Shown here: piece after piece, positions 7,885 to 15,392 of the stretch
How positions within the stretch are numbered: position 1 is the stretch's first letter
How the letters are laid out: each line of letters begins with the position of its first letter
Assembly (NCBI GenBank): GCA_031417915.1
Contig: JANOWN010000030.1
Location: 1-64,000 of the forward strand
Direction of reading: 5' to 3'
From: Methylotenera_A sp031417915
Lineage (GTDB): Bacteria > Pseudomonadota > Gammaproteobacteria > Burkholderiales > Methylophilaceae
Length of the DNA: 64,000 nucleotides
The notes under the pieces: model-generated
What the model saw: only the letters and a program-made list of their open reading frames with translations
Databases searched by the model: none
What the model was told of the DNA's origin: nothing
Position numbers and translations under genes: made by a program

Positions 7885-9326
7885 TGCAGTACGTCAGCAC
7901 GTCTATAAAATATATTAGTACAAGGGGACAATCGCCCGCCTTAAGTTTTAGCGAAATTTTACTCGAGGGCCTTGCACCCGATGGCGGCTTGTATCTGCCT
8001 GAAAGTTACCCACAATTTAGCGATGCCGATTTAACGGCTATGCGTGGCATGAATTATCGCGATTTAGCATTTGCGATTTTAAGTCGCTTAATTGATGATA
8101 TTCCCGCGGCGGAGTTAAAGGTAATTATCGATAAAACTTACCGCGCCGATGTGTATGGTTTTACGCACGCAGGGCAAAACGCAGACGACATCGCGCCGAT
8201 TTTAAAATTAGAAGATAACTTGTATTTATTGAGTCTTTCAAACGGCCCGACGCTGGCGTTTAAAGATATGGCGATGCAGTTGCTGGGCAATTTGTTTGAG
8301 TATGTGTTGGTCAAAAAAGGTGAAACCACTAATATTTTAGGTGCAACTTCGGGCGATACGGGCAGCGCGGCGGAATACGCCATGCGCGGCAAAAAAGGCG
8401 TGCGTGTGTTTATGCTGTCGCCGCATAAAAAAATGAGTCGCTTCCAAACCGCACAAATGTTCAGCTTGCAAGATGAAAATATTTTCAACATCGCCGTTAA
8501 AGGCGTGTTTGACGATTGCCAAGACATGGTGAAAGCAGTAAGCAACGACGCTGCTTTCAAGGCTAAATACAAAATTGGCGCGGTGAATTCTATCAATTGG
8601 GGTCGCATCGTCGCGCAAGTGGTTTATTACTTTAAGGGCTACTTTGCCGTGACGCAAAATAACTTGCAGAAGGTTGATTTTGCAGTGCCCAGCGGCAATT
8701 TCGGCAATGTATGTGCAGGCCATATCGCTCGCATGATGGGCTTACCGATTGATAAGTTGGTTGTTGCGACCAACGAGAATGACGTGTTGGATGAGTTTTT
8801 TAAAACTGGCGTATATCGTCCACGTGGCTCGGCCAACACATATCACACAAGCAGCCCGTCGATGGATATTTCCAAAGCTTCGAATTTTGAGCGCTTTGTG
8901 TTCGATTTGGTCGGCAAAGACAGCACGAAAGTGCGCGAACTATGGACGAGTGTAGATAATGGCGGCGCGTTTGATTTAAAAACACTCATGCCAAAACTGG
9001 CTGATTATGGCTTTGTTTCAGGCAGTAGCAACCATGCAAATCGCATGGCAACTATTCGTGAAACTAAAAAAAAATACGGTGTGGTGATTGATACGCATAC
9101 GGCTGATGGCTTGAAAGTTGCGTTGGAATTAAGACACACACACACACCTATGTTGGTGCTAGAAACAGCATTGCCAGCCAAGTTTGAAGATGCTTTGGTA
9201 GAAGCGCTAGGCACAATACCGTCGCGACCAGATTCGCTACGCGGCATTGAGGATTTGCCACAAAAATTTACCGTGATGGATGCAAGTAATAGCGCGATTA
9301 AAGATTTTATTGTAAAAAATACTTAA
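7884..9326 (+). CDS. thrC: Threonine synthase
   Basis: 480-residue PLP enzyme that converts O-phosphohomoserine to threonine. Characteristic segments are YISTRGQSPALSFSEILLEGLAPDGGLYLPE at the N-terminus (shown here only as family signature), TLAFKDMAMQLLG with the PLP Lys, and GATSGDTGSAAEYA binding the cofactor phosphate. It is the last gene of alaA-hom-thrC, with its ATG overlapping the hom TAA. The stop codon lies 1 bp before the left inverted repeat of the GIY-YIG cassette. Confidence 0.95.
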   Translation: MQYVSTSIKYISTRGQSPALSFSEILLEGLAPDGGLYLPESYPQFSDADLTAMRGMNYRDLAFAILSRLIDDIPAAELKVIIDKTYRADVYGFTHAGQNADDIAPILKLEDNLYLLSLSNGPTLAFKDMAMQLLGNLFEYVLVKKGETTNILGATSGDTGSAAEYAMRGKKGVRVFMLSPHKKMSRFQTAQMFSLQDENIFNIAVKGVFDDCQDMVKAVSNDAAFKAKYKIGAVNSINWGRIVAQVVYYFKGYFAVTQNNLQKVDFAVPSGNFGNVCAGHIARMMGLPIDKLVVATNENDVLDEFFKTGVYRPRGSANTYHTSSPSMDISKASNFERFVFDLVGKDSTKVRELWTSVDNGGAFDLKTLMPKLADYGFVSGSSNHANRMATIRETKKKYGVVIDTHTADGLKVALELRHTHTPMLVLETALPAKFEDALVEALGTIPSRPDSLRGIEDLPQKFTVMDASNSAIKDFIVKNT

Positions 9327-9327
9327 A

Positions 9328-9681
9328 CCGTCATTCTGGCGAAGGCCAGAATCCAGACGAGGTTGATATGCAACCATGTGTTTACATTGTGGCGAATAAG
9401 CGAAATGGCACGCTATACATTGGCGTGACTTCGGACTTAATCGCGAGAGTTTGGCAGCACAAAAATAATGTGGCCGATGGATTTACCAAGAAATATCAAT
9501 TATATACGTTGGTGTGGTATGAGCCGCATGAGAATATGGAATCGGCAATTACGCGTGAAAAAGCGCTGAAATATTGGCATCGCGTTTGGAAAATTAGAAT
9601 TATCGAGCAGATGAATCCAGATTGGTTAGATTTGTATGACGAACTCACTTGACTGGATTCTGGCCTTCGCCAGAATGACGG
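9328..9681. mobile_element. GIY-YIG cassette with perfect 29-bp inverted repeats
   Basis: A 29-bp repeat at 9328-9356 (begins CCGTCATTCTGGCGAAGG) is present as an exact reverse complement at 9653-9681. Between them there is only one ORF, the GIY-YIG nuclease gene. Each arm is also an internal hairpin TCTGGC-GAAG-GCCAGA. The left arm starts 1 bp after the thrC stop, the right arm starts immediately after the nuclease stop, and thyA begins 7 bp beyond. The repeat belongs to the REP-like family found alone at 4131, 21944, 27805, 38481, 39125 and 57198. Mobility is inference; no target duplication is visible. Confidence 0.65.
9368..9652 (+). CDS. GIY-YIG nuclease-family protein (COG2827/UPF0213 type)
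   Basis: 94 residues, a single GIY-YIG domain. The motif reads VYI at residues 5-7 and YIG at 17-19; Arg27 in LIARVWQHK and Glu64 in AITREKALK occupy the expected catalytic Arg and metal-binding Glu positions. A conserved NPDW-DLYDEL tail follows. GAGG 9 bases before the ATG is the ribosome binding site and abuts the left repeat. Homologues are usually described only as small putative endonucleases. Its position exactly between two REP-like inverted repeats suggests that it acts on, or moves with, that repeat family. Confidence 0.85.
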   Translation: MQPCVYIVANKRNGTLYIGVTSDLIARVWQHKNNVADGFTKKYQLYTLVWYEPHENMESAITREKALKYWHRVWKIRIIEQMNPDWLDLYDELT

Positions 9682-9688
9682 GGATTTT

Positions 9689-10483
9689 ATGAAACAATAC
9701 ACCGACTTACTGCGCCACGTACTGGCACACGGCAACCAAAAAACGGATCGTACTGGCACGGGTACTACTTCTGTTTTTGGTTATCAAATGCGCTTTAACT
9801 TGGCCGATGGTTTCCCGCTACTCACCACCAAGAAAGTTCATTTAAAGTCAATTATTCACGAACTACTTTGGTTTTTGCAGGGCAGCACCAACATTGCTTA
9901 CCTCAAAGAAAACGGTGTACGCATTTGGGACGAATGGGCAGACGAAAATGGCAACCTAGGGCCTGTGTATGGCTATCAATGGCGTAATTGGCCAAAGCCA
10001 GATGGCACCCATATTGACCAAATTACGCAGGTGGTGAACGCGATTAAGAGTAATCCAGATTCGCGCAGACTCATTGTAAGCGCTTGGAATGTAGCCGATG
10101 TTGACCAAATGAAATTACCGCCGTGCCATGCATTTTTTCAGTTTTATGTGGCTGACGGTCGTTTAAGTTGTCAGTTGTATCAACGTAGTGCTGACATATT
10201 TCTTGGTGTGCCGTTTAATATCTCCTCTTACGCCTTGCTAACCATGATGGTGGCGCAGGTTTGTGAGCTTAAGCTGGGCGATTTTGTACACACGCTCGGT
10301 GATGCGCATATTTATACCAATCATATGGAGCAAGTGAATGAGCAACTTGCGCGTGACATACGCCCACTGCCGCAGATGCGCATTAATAGTGCAGTAGATG
10401 ATATTTTTAAGTTCAAATTCGAAGATTTTACCCTGGAAAATTACGATCCACACCCTGCTATTCAAGCAAAAGTTGCCGTATAA
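9689..10483 (+). CDS. thyA: Thymidylate synthase
   Basis: 264 residues, the same length as E. coli ThyA. It makes dTMP from dUMP using methylenetetrahydrofolate. The nucleophile Cys146 is in LPPCHAFFQFYV, with RTGTGT near residue 21 and SCQLYQRSADIFLGVPFN binding dUMP. The partner folA is not adjacent but lies 5 kb downstream at 15393. The upstream neighbour is the GIY-YIG cassette, so any original promoter between thrC and thyA may have been changed by that sequence. Confidence 0.97.
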   Translation: MKQYTDLLRHVLAHGNQKTDRTGTGTTSVFGYQMRFNLADGFPLLTTKKVHLKSIIHELLWFLQGSTNIAYLKENGVRIWDEWADENGNLGPVYGYQWRNWPKPDGTHIDQITQVVNAIKSNPDSRRLIVSAWNVADVDQMKLPPCHAFFQFYVADGRLSCQLYQRSADIFLGVPFNISSYALLTMMVAQVCELKLGDFVHTLGDAHIYTNHMEQVNEQLARDIRPLPQMRINSAVDDIFKFKFEDFTLENYDPHPAIQAKVAV

Positions 10484-10597
10484 AACTAATTGAAATTGAC
10501 TTTGGTTTTATACAGCCACACATGTGGTTAAATATAGCCAAAAATGTAATAATTTTGTAAAACTAACTAATTAATCAATTGGTTAACTCTTGTTTGG

Positions 10598-10603
10598 TAT
10601 AAT
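10598..10603 (+). promoter_or_regulatory. -10 box TATAAT for PepSY-protein gene
   Basis: A consensus TATAAT within TTGGTATAATGC lies 47 bp before the ATG at 10651. No good -35 hexamer is found at 16-18 bp upstream. AAGGAGAAG just before the ATG is a strong ribosome binding site. Confidence 0.55.
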
Positions 10604-10650
10604 GCTTGCTTAATTTTTGAGTATCGTTTAATCAACAAAGGAGAAGTAAT

Positions 10651-11178
10651 ATGTTTCGTTTATCAATCGGGTCAGCTTTAATTGCCGCTACAATTTTTTC
10701 AAACACTGCTAATGCAGGCCATGAAACCATTAAAAGAGTTTCTTACGACAGTTTAGGTAAATGCGTAAAAGCAGCTTTATCTAAACATGAAGGAAAAATC
10801 GTTAAATTAGAAATGAAGTCGGAGAACAAAAAGCCAACTTATGAATTTGATGTTGAATCTGCAGACGGTACTGCGTGGGATATTGAATGTGATGTTAAAT
10901 CAAGCAAAATTACAGAAGTAGAGCAAGAAGTAAAAGCGGATGACGCCAAATTTAAAGCGTTAGCTAAAGTATATGAAGCGGATGCAAAAGCGACTGCTTT
11001 AGCCGCACATCCTGGTACAGTGGCTGAAGTTGAATATGAGCTAGAGTCAGATGGCAAAGCTTCATATGAGTTTGATATTACAGAAGCTGATGGCGAAGAA
11101 GTAAAAGTAGAAGTAGATGCAACAACTGGTAAAATTGTTGAAACACACTACGAAGTTTACCAAATTGGCCAAGAGTAA
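10651..11178 (+). CDS. Periplasmic PepSY-like repeat protein
   Basis: 175 residues. It has a signal peptide with cleavage likely after residue 22 (NANA, NTANAG). The mature part contains two PepSY-like units (about residues 30-90 and 110-170), each with the pattern 'YEFDVESADGTAWDIECDVKSSKI' / 'YEFDITEADGEEVKVEVDATTGKI'. It is acidic and Lys/Glu rich. PepSY domains are thought to inhibit proteases or bind ligands in the periplasm; the specific role is unknown. It is a single gene with its own promoter and a strong terminator downstream. Confidence 0.75.
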   Translation: MFRLSIGSALIAATIFSNTANAGHETIKRVSYDSLGKCVKAALSKHEGKIVKLEMKSENKKPTYEFDVESADGTAWDIECDVKSSKITEVEQEVKADDAKFKALAKVYEADAKATALAAHPGTVAEVEYELESDGKASYEFDITEADGEEVKVEVDATTGKIVETHYEVYQIGQE

Positions 11179-11210
11179 TTTCAAGCTATTAAAAAATAGT
11201 TAAGCAAATA

Positions 11211-11237
11211 AAAACACCCCTTTTCTGGGGTGTTTTT
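11211..11237 (+). terminator. Rho-independent terminator after PepSY gene
   Basis: Stem ACACCCC / GGGGTGT with loop TTTTCT, followed by TTTTTATTT. An A-tract on the left makes it partly bidirectional. It ends the transcript of the PepSY-like gene. Confidence 0.85.
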
Positions 11238-11275
11238 ATTTAAACTGACCATCTCAAATAAAGACACTGGCTTTA

Positions 11276-11306
11276 AAATAAAAAACCACACTGCATAGCA
11301 GTGTGG
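11276..11306 (-). terminator. Rho-independent terminator of EF-hand gene
   Basis: Read on the minus strand the stem CCACACTGC-TAT-GCAGTGTGG is followed by TTTTTTATTTT. It lies about 50 bp beyond the stop of the EF-hand gene. A second small hairpin (CCTACA...TGTAGG, 11312-11339) lies between. Confidence 0.8.
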
Positions 11307-11357
11307 CTAGACCTACATTTCTAAGGGGAGAACTGTAGGTGTACTAGGGGTAAATAG

Positions 11358-11708
11358 TTAATTAACAGGTGCGGCAGCTGGTGCTGCCCCATCTAAGCTT
11401 TTCATGCTAGTTTTGTAACTAGAGTATTCATCTGGCGTGATGTTGCCGTCTTTATTAGCGTCAGTCGCATCAAAACTGGTGACTAAGGCTTTATCTTTTA
11501 CAGCCTCTTTTAGCGAAACTTTCTTATCGCCATTCACGTCAAGTTTTTTAAAATCTGCATCCGCAGGTGCTTCAGCAACAATGTCTTTGGCAGGCACTTT
11601 AGTCTCGGCTAATGCAGTCTGTGCGGTAACACCGCAGAAAAATAAGGTTGCTAGCGAGGTAATAGCAACGGTTTTGAAAGAGGGATTTGAAATAGGTGAT
11701 TTCAACAT
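11358..11708 (-). CDS. Exported EF-hand protein, likely GlrR/sigma-54 target
   Basis: 116 residues from the ATG at 11708, which has AGGAG 7 bases upstream; an upstream in-frame TTG at 11726 overlaps that site and is rejected. The signal peptide ends around TALA-E. Two EF-hand loops follow: DVNGDKKVSLKE and DANKDGNITPDE, both with calcium-ligand positions filled. The tail is Ala/Pro rich. Such proteins bind calcium in the periplasm; no specific function is known. The gene follows glrR on the same strand and has its own sigma-54 promoter and GlrR-like enhancer sites (11774-11935), so it is probably controlled by the neighbouring two-component system. Confidence 0.8.
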   Translation of the reverse strand: MLKSPISNPSFKTVAITSLATLFFCGVTAQTALAETKVPAKDIVAEAPADADFKKLDVNGDKKVSLKEAVKDKALVTSFDATDANKDGNITPDEYSSYKTSMKSLDGAAPAAAPVN

Positions 11709-11773
11709 GAATGTACTCCTAAACAATTAAAAGGGTTACTGCGCAAATAATCGCGACACAGTAATTGATAGTC

Positions 11774-11789
11774 AGCAATTGCCATGCCA
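11774..11789 (-). promoter_or_regulatory. Sigma-54 (-24/-12) promoter of EF-hand gene
   Basis: The minus strand reads TGGCATGGCAATTGCT. The GG and GC dinucleotides are exactly 10 bases apart, matching the TGGCAC-N5-TTGC consensus at all but one position. Expected transcription start is near 11763, about 55 bases before the ATG at 11708. Confidence 0.75.
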
Positions 11790-11852
11790 TAACAATTTTA
11801 TTATTAAAAACAATAAGTTATATAAATTTAAGAAATTACAGTGCGAGATTTT

Positions 11853-11870
11853 CGTCTCTAATTAGAGACG
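11853..11870. promoter_or_regulatory. Probable GlrR enhancer site (proximal)
   Basis: Perfect 18-bp palindrome CGTCTCTAATTAGAGACG, i.e. CGTC-N10-GACG, differing by one base in each arm from the TGTC-N10-GACA site known for enterobacterial GlrR. It lies about 65 bp upstream of the sigma-54 promoter. Confidence 0.5.
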
Positions 11871-11917
11871 GAATTTAGGCGGAAATACTTAAGCGTATGA
11901 AAATTAAAGACTTTTTT

Positions 11918-11935
11918 TGTCGCTAAAGAGCGACA
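11918..11935. promoter_or_regulatory. Probable GlrR enhancer site (distal), exact TGTC-N10-GACA
   Basis: TGTCGCTAAAGAGCGACA is an exact match to the TGTC-N10-GACA operator described for GlrR (QseF) at enterobacterial glmY. It lies 130 bp upstream of the sigma-54 promoter and 17 bp beyond the glrR stop codon. Confidence 0.65.
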
Positions 11936-11952
11936 TTAATTAAAGCGCGACA

Positions 11953-13314
11953 CTATTCTGTGAGTTGAGAATCTTTAAATAAAATAGGATTTATTTGATG
12001 ACGTTGCAAAAGCTTGTAAAAATCGGTGCGGTTGCGGCCTGCGATGCGCGCCGCTTGCGTCACATTGCCCTGCGTGGCTTTGAGTAGATTAATTAAATAT
12101 TGCTGCTCAAAACTTTTGCGCGCAGCATCAAAAGAAGTCATGCTGGCAATACTATCTTGCAGTGCTTTTTGTACTAATTTGCTAGTGATAATGGGCGTGG
12201 TAGCAAGCACCACCACTTGTTCCATGGTGTTTTGTAATTGGCGCACGTTACCTGGCCACGGCGCTGCTAGCAATATTTCAAGTGCTTCGGGGGCAAAACC
12301 ATTAATTTTTTTATGATACTTTTTGTTTAAAGCGGCCAAAAAGTGATTGGCCAGCAGCCCAATATCCATGCGCCTTTCAGCCAATGCAGGAATGGTTAAA
12401 TTCACTACATTAATGCGGTAATATAAGTCTTCTCTAAATCGGTTTGTTTGCATTTCCTCGATTAAATTTTTATGCGTGGCGCAAATCACCCGCACATCAA
12501 TCGCAATGTCTTTGCTGGCACCCACAGGACGAATCACACGCTCTTGCAAAGCGCGCAGCAGCTTGGATTGCAGACCAATTGGCATGTCGCCAATTTCATC
12601 TAAAAAAAGCGTACCGCCATCGGCGCCTTTAATCAAGCCTTGGTGGTCGCGTATGGCGCCTGTAAACGCGCCTTTGCTGTGACCAAATAGTTCAGATTCA
12701 AGCAAAGCCTCAGGCAACGCAGCGCAGTTAATCGCCACAAAAGGCCTCTCGGCACGAGGGCTGGCGAGGTGAATGGCTTTTGCAAGCAGCTCTTTGCCAG
12801 TGCCGCTTTCGCCTTGAATGAGCACACTAGCATCGGATGCAGCTACTAGTTTGACTTGGCTCAGCAGGCTGTCCATTTGCGGGCTGTTGCTAATGATTGA
12901 AACGCGCCAATCATCACTAGCGTGTAATGGCTGATGACCATTGCTAGCGTTAATTTTTAATGCATTCTCTACTTGTTCTAGCAACATTTTGCTATCGAAA
13001 GGCTTGGTTAAAAAGCTAAACACGCCTTGCTGCGTGGCGTGTACCGCTTCTGGAATCGAGCCGTGTGCGGTAAGTAAAATAAACGGCATGGTCGAATCAA
13101 GCGCATGAATCGCGTGGAATAGTGCAAAGCCATCCATGCCGGGCATGCGCAAATCGCTAATAATTAAGGCGATTGGCTTGCTGTGAAAAACCGCTAAGGC
13201 TTGCTCCGCAGATCTCGCCGATATTGGCTCGTAGCCACATGCTTTTAGACGCATTTCAAGCAGTTTTAAAATATCTGCATCGTCATCTACAATTAAAATA
13301 GGTTTAGTCATCAT
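11953..13314 (-). CDS. glrR: Sigma-54-dependent response regulator GlrR (QseF)
   Basis: 453 residues, NtrC-family. Receiver domain about 1-120 with acidic pocket DDD at 10-12 and phospho-acceptor Asp54 (IISDLRMPG). AAA+ domain with Walker A GESGTGKE, sigma-54 contact loop GAFTGA, and Walker B-like GGTLFLDEIGD. C-terminal Fis-type helix-turn-helix (GNVTQAARIAGRNRTDFYKLLQRH). The start overlaps the stop of the lipoprotein gene by 4 bp. The order kinase, small lipoprotein, sigma-54 activator is that of E. coli glrK-qseG-glrR. The likely target, with matching sites, is the EF-hand gene directly downstream. Confidence 0.9.
   Translation of the reverse strand: MMTKPILIVDDDADILKLLEMRLKACGYEPISARSAEQALAVFHSKPIALIISDLRMPGMDGFALFHAIHALDSTMPFILLTAHGSIPEAVHATQQGVFSFLTKPFDSKMLLEQVENALKINASNGHQPLHASDDWRVSIISNSPQMDSLLSQVKLVAASDASVLIQGESGTGKELLAKAIHLASPRAERPFVAINCAALPEALLESELFGHSKGAFTGAIRDHQGLIKGADGGTLFLDEIGDMPIGLQSKLLRALQERVIRPVGASKDIAIDVRVICATHKNLIEEMQTNRFREDLYYRINVVNLTIPALAERRMDIGLLANHFLAALNKKYHKKINGFAPEALEILLAAPWPGNVRQLQNTMEQVVVLATTPIITSKLVQKALQDSIASMTSFDAARKSFEQQYLINLLKATQGNVTQAARIAGRNRTDFYKLLQRHQINPILFKDSQLTE
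12348..12387 (+). repeat. AATATCCATG core inside glrR
   Basis: Exact core at 12361-12370, antisense to the coding strand, where it encodes RMDIG of the conserved AAA+ segment ERRMDIGLLANHF. Flanks are less like the family (GCGCCTTTCAGCC), so this copy may be chance plus codon choice. Confidence 0.4.
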
Positions 13315-13904
13315 TTTTCTAGTTGTTTTTTTGGCAGGTTTTCTTTAGCTATGCCTTCGCGCTCACCTATCGATTTTTCTATGTTCTTAAGCTCATCAAT
13401 TTTTTGTTGTGCCGCCTCTAATTTAAGCTGCAAGGCCTCATTTTTTTGTTGCAATAATTCAGCACGTTTTTGGTCGTCATGGTTATTTTTACCCACTTTA
13501 TTGCTTGCAACTAAATAATCAAACATCACATGCGCAAACGCTAATTCTGCATTAGATAAAATATTTTCTTGCAATAATTGTTGCAGCAAATTTTGCGCTT
13601 TGGGCGAATCGAGTAAATTGCTGCTAGGCAGGCCGTAAATCATCACCAACTTCATGCGGCTAGTGAGGTCATTTGGGTTAAGCGCCAGTGATTGGTTGGC
13701 GGTCACCAGCGCTTTTTTCTGTGCGTCTAGCGGTAAATTAGAAAATGTCTCGGCAAAATTTAAAAACTCACTCGCATCATTCAATTTTGCCGGCGCCAAT
13801 TTAACGCCAGAACTCGGCTTATTTGCCAAATCAGCACAAGCAACACAGCACAAGCAAAGGCAGCAGTAAACTAAAAATTTAGCCAATAAAGTATTTATTT
13901 TCAT
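13311..13904 (-). CDS. QseG-like lipoprotein of the GlrKR locus
   Basis: 197 residues. The hydrophobic Cys-rich N-terminus (VYCCLCLCCVACADL) contains a possible lipobox VAC with the lipidated Cys about residue 24. The middle is helical with short TPR-like stretches (QSLALNPNDLTSRMKLVMIYG). The C-terminal third is a coiled coil (QQKNEALQLKLEAAQQKIDELK). The position between kinase and regulator genes, with 4-bp spacing to the kinase and a 4-bp overlap with the regulator, identifies it as the QseG counterpart; in enterobacteria QseG is an outer-membrane lipoprotein that activates the kinase. Sequence similarity itself was not testable. Confidence 0.7.
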   Translation of the reverse strand: MKINTLLAKFLVYCCLCLCCVACADLANKPSSGVKLAPAKLNDASEFLNFAETFSNLPLDAQKKALVTANQSLALNPNDLTSRMKLVMIYGLPSSNLLDSPKAQNLLQQLLQENILSNAELAFAHVMFDYLVASNKVGKNNHDDQKRAELLQQKNEALQLKLEAAQQKIDELKNIEKSIGEREGIAKENLPKKQLEK

Positions 13905-13908
13905 AGTG

Positions 13909-15336
13909 TTAGCTGTTGTTTGGTAAATTTAAAATAAAATGTGCACCCACTTTAGCTGGCGATAAGCCAAGCTCACCTTTAAGTGCGTTAACAGCTTCTC
14001 GCGCAATAAATAATCCCAAGCCGCTGCCTGCTAGCAAGCTGTTATTAGGCTCTTCGCCGCGATAAAATGGATCGAATAAGCTGTTTTTGTCAGGCTCGCT
14101 AATGCCTGGGCCGGAGTCTTGTATCTCAATGGTAATGGTGGATTTTGATTGTTTGGCTCTGATATTGATTTCGCCATTTTCGGGAGTAAATTTAACCGCA
14201 TTTGAGATGAGGTTATCCAACACTGTGCGCATTTTTTCAATATCTATTCGCATGACAATATCTGCAAGCTCTTGATTTAGTTTAATATTTTTTTGTGAAA
14301 TGGTCAGTGTGTAAGCCTGCATTATGTCATCTATTAATGTGCTTAACGTTTGTTGAGAGATGTTAAGTTTCGAGGCGTTAAATTGAGTTTCGGTATAATT
14401 AAGCAAGTTTTCAATCATTTTTTGTAGCCGCAGGCTGTTGTCGCGCAAAATTAGCATAATTTCGCTTTGTTGTGGATTGAGCTTGCCTGCAATGCCGTCA
14501 TTGAGCAGTTCGCTAGCCTCACGTATGGCAGTCAGCGGCGTTTTTAGTTCATGCGAGGCTTGCTGTAAAAAAAGTTGTTTTTGTTGATGCAAATCTTTTA
14601 ACGCAACGCGTAGCCAATTCAGTCTAGCGCCAAGCTGACGCAAGTCGCCAGGACCGTTTATCTCAATTTCGTGCGCATAATTGCCGCGTCCAAGCTGGTG
14701 AATGGCAGCATCCATACGGCGAATTGGCCGCGCAATCATCCAGGTAATTAAGCCAGCAATTACAATGGCTAAAGGGATTAGCGTAAGTGTTTGCCAAAAT
14801 AATAAACGCTGTGTTTTGGCGATTTTAGCTTTAAATTGTGCCGATTCAAAATCAATTATCTGATTGTTTTTATTGATTATTTTTGTTGCTTTGTTGCTTA
14901 AGTCGGCAAACGAGAACGCCATATTCTGATCAAAAGTCATCTCGCTATTCGCTTGGTTAATGCTGCTGAATAAGCGGCTTTCTTGCATTGCAAAATTTTG
15001 CAATTGCGGTTGCTGCGCAAGTGTGATGGCCTGTTGCGATAAGGTTTGCATCGCGTCCGTAAAACGATAGTGCGATTTCACATAATTGCTTAATAACAAC
15101 TTATCGTGCAACACAAAATATTGCCGCGCGCTGCGCTCCATGATGGTCAGCTCCTCCATTAACACACGGCTGGCGCGCGTGGTTTCAACCGCTTGGGAGA
15201 GATTAGACAAGCTTTGCTTGGTGAGTTTTCCAAAGTAAAGATTGGCATTTGCAAAAGCCACCAACAGAGGCAACATGACCAGCGCAAAGCCAATTAATAG
15301 CAGCTTTAAAAATGATTTTGGATAGGTGATTTGCAA
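13909..15336 (-). CDS. glrK: Sensor histidine kinase GlrK (QseE)
   Basis: 475 residues. First membrane segment about residues 10-32, periplasmic helical sensor domain about 33-180 (with ASRVLMEELTIMERSARQYF), second segment about 183-203, then HAMP (RPIRRMDAAIHQLGRGNY). Dimerisation domain with phospho-acceptor His262 (QQASHELKTPLTA), and HATPase boxes NLISNAVKF, DSGPGISE, GSGLGLFIA. First gene of kinase-lipoprotein-regulator. It is divergent from folA with a 56-bp gap. The enterobacterial kinase responds to envelope stress and, in some reports, adrenergic signals; the signal here is unknown. Confidence 0.88.
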   Translation of the reverse strand: MQITYPKSFLKLLLIGFALVMLPLLVAFANANLYFGKLTKQSLSNLSQAVETTRASRVLMEELTIMERSARQYFVLHDKLLLSNYVKSHYRFTDAMQTLSQQAITLAQQPQLQNFAMQESRLFSSINQANSEMTFDQNMAFSFADLSNKATKIINKNNQIIDFESAQFKAKIAKTQRLLFWQTLTLIPLAIVIAGLITWMIARPIRRMDAAIHQLGRGNYAHEIEINGPGDLRQLGARLNWLRVALKDLHQQKQLFLQQASHELKTPLTAIREASELLNDGIAGKLNPQQSEIMLILRDNSLRLQKMIENLLNYTETQFNASKLNISQQTLSTLIDDIMQAYTLTISQKNIKLNQELADIVMRIDIEKMRTVLDNLISNAVKFTPENGEINIRAKQSKSTITIEIQDSGPGISEPDKNSLFDPFYRGEEPNNSLLAGSGLGLFIAREAVNALKGELGLSPAKVGAHFILNLPNNS

Positions 15337-15380
15337 GTTTAGTGGACAATTTTTTAGCGTAAAAATTTCACAGTAACCAG

Positions 15381-15386
15381 TATAAT
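15381..15386 (+). promoter_or_regulatory. -10 box of folA, predicting a leaderless mRNA
   Basis: Consensus TATAAT ends 6 bases before the folA ATG (15393). Normal initiation 6-8 bases downstream would fall on the start codon. No Shine-Dalgarno is present and no clear -35 was found. Confidence 0.5.
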
Positions 15387-15392
15387 ACGCCT

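Noticed and set aside
8862..8873. GATGGATATT in thrC as another element copy
   Set aside because: One core mismatch and flanks unlike the family.
9391..9410. TGGCACG in the GIY-YIG gene as a sigma-54 promoter
   Set aside because: The TTG element is at the wrong spacing (GG-GC not 10 bases apart).
11709..11726. Upstream TTG start for the EF-hand protein
   Set aside because: The segment contains the AGGAG ribosome site for the ATG at 11708, which gives a proper signal peptide.
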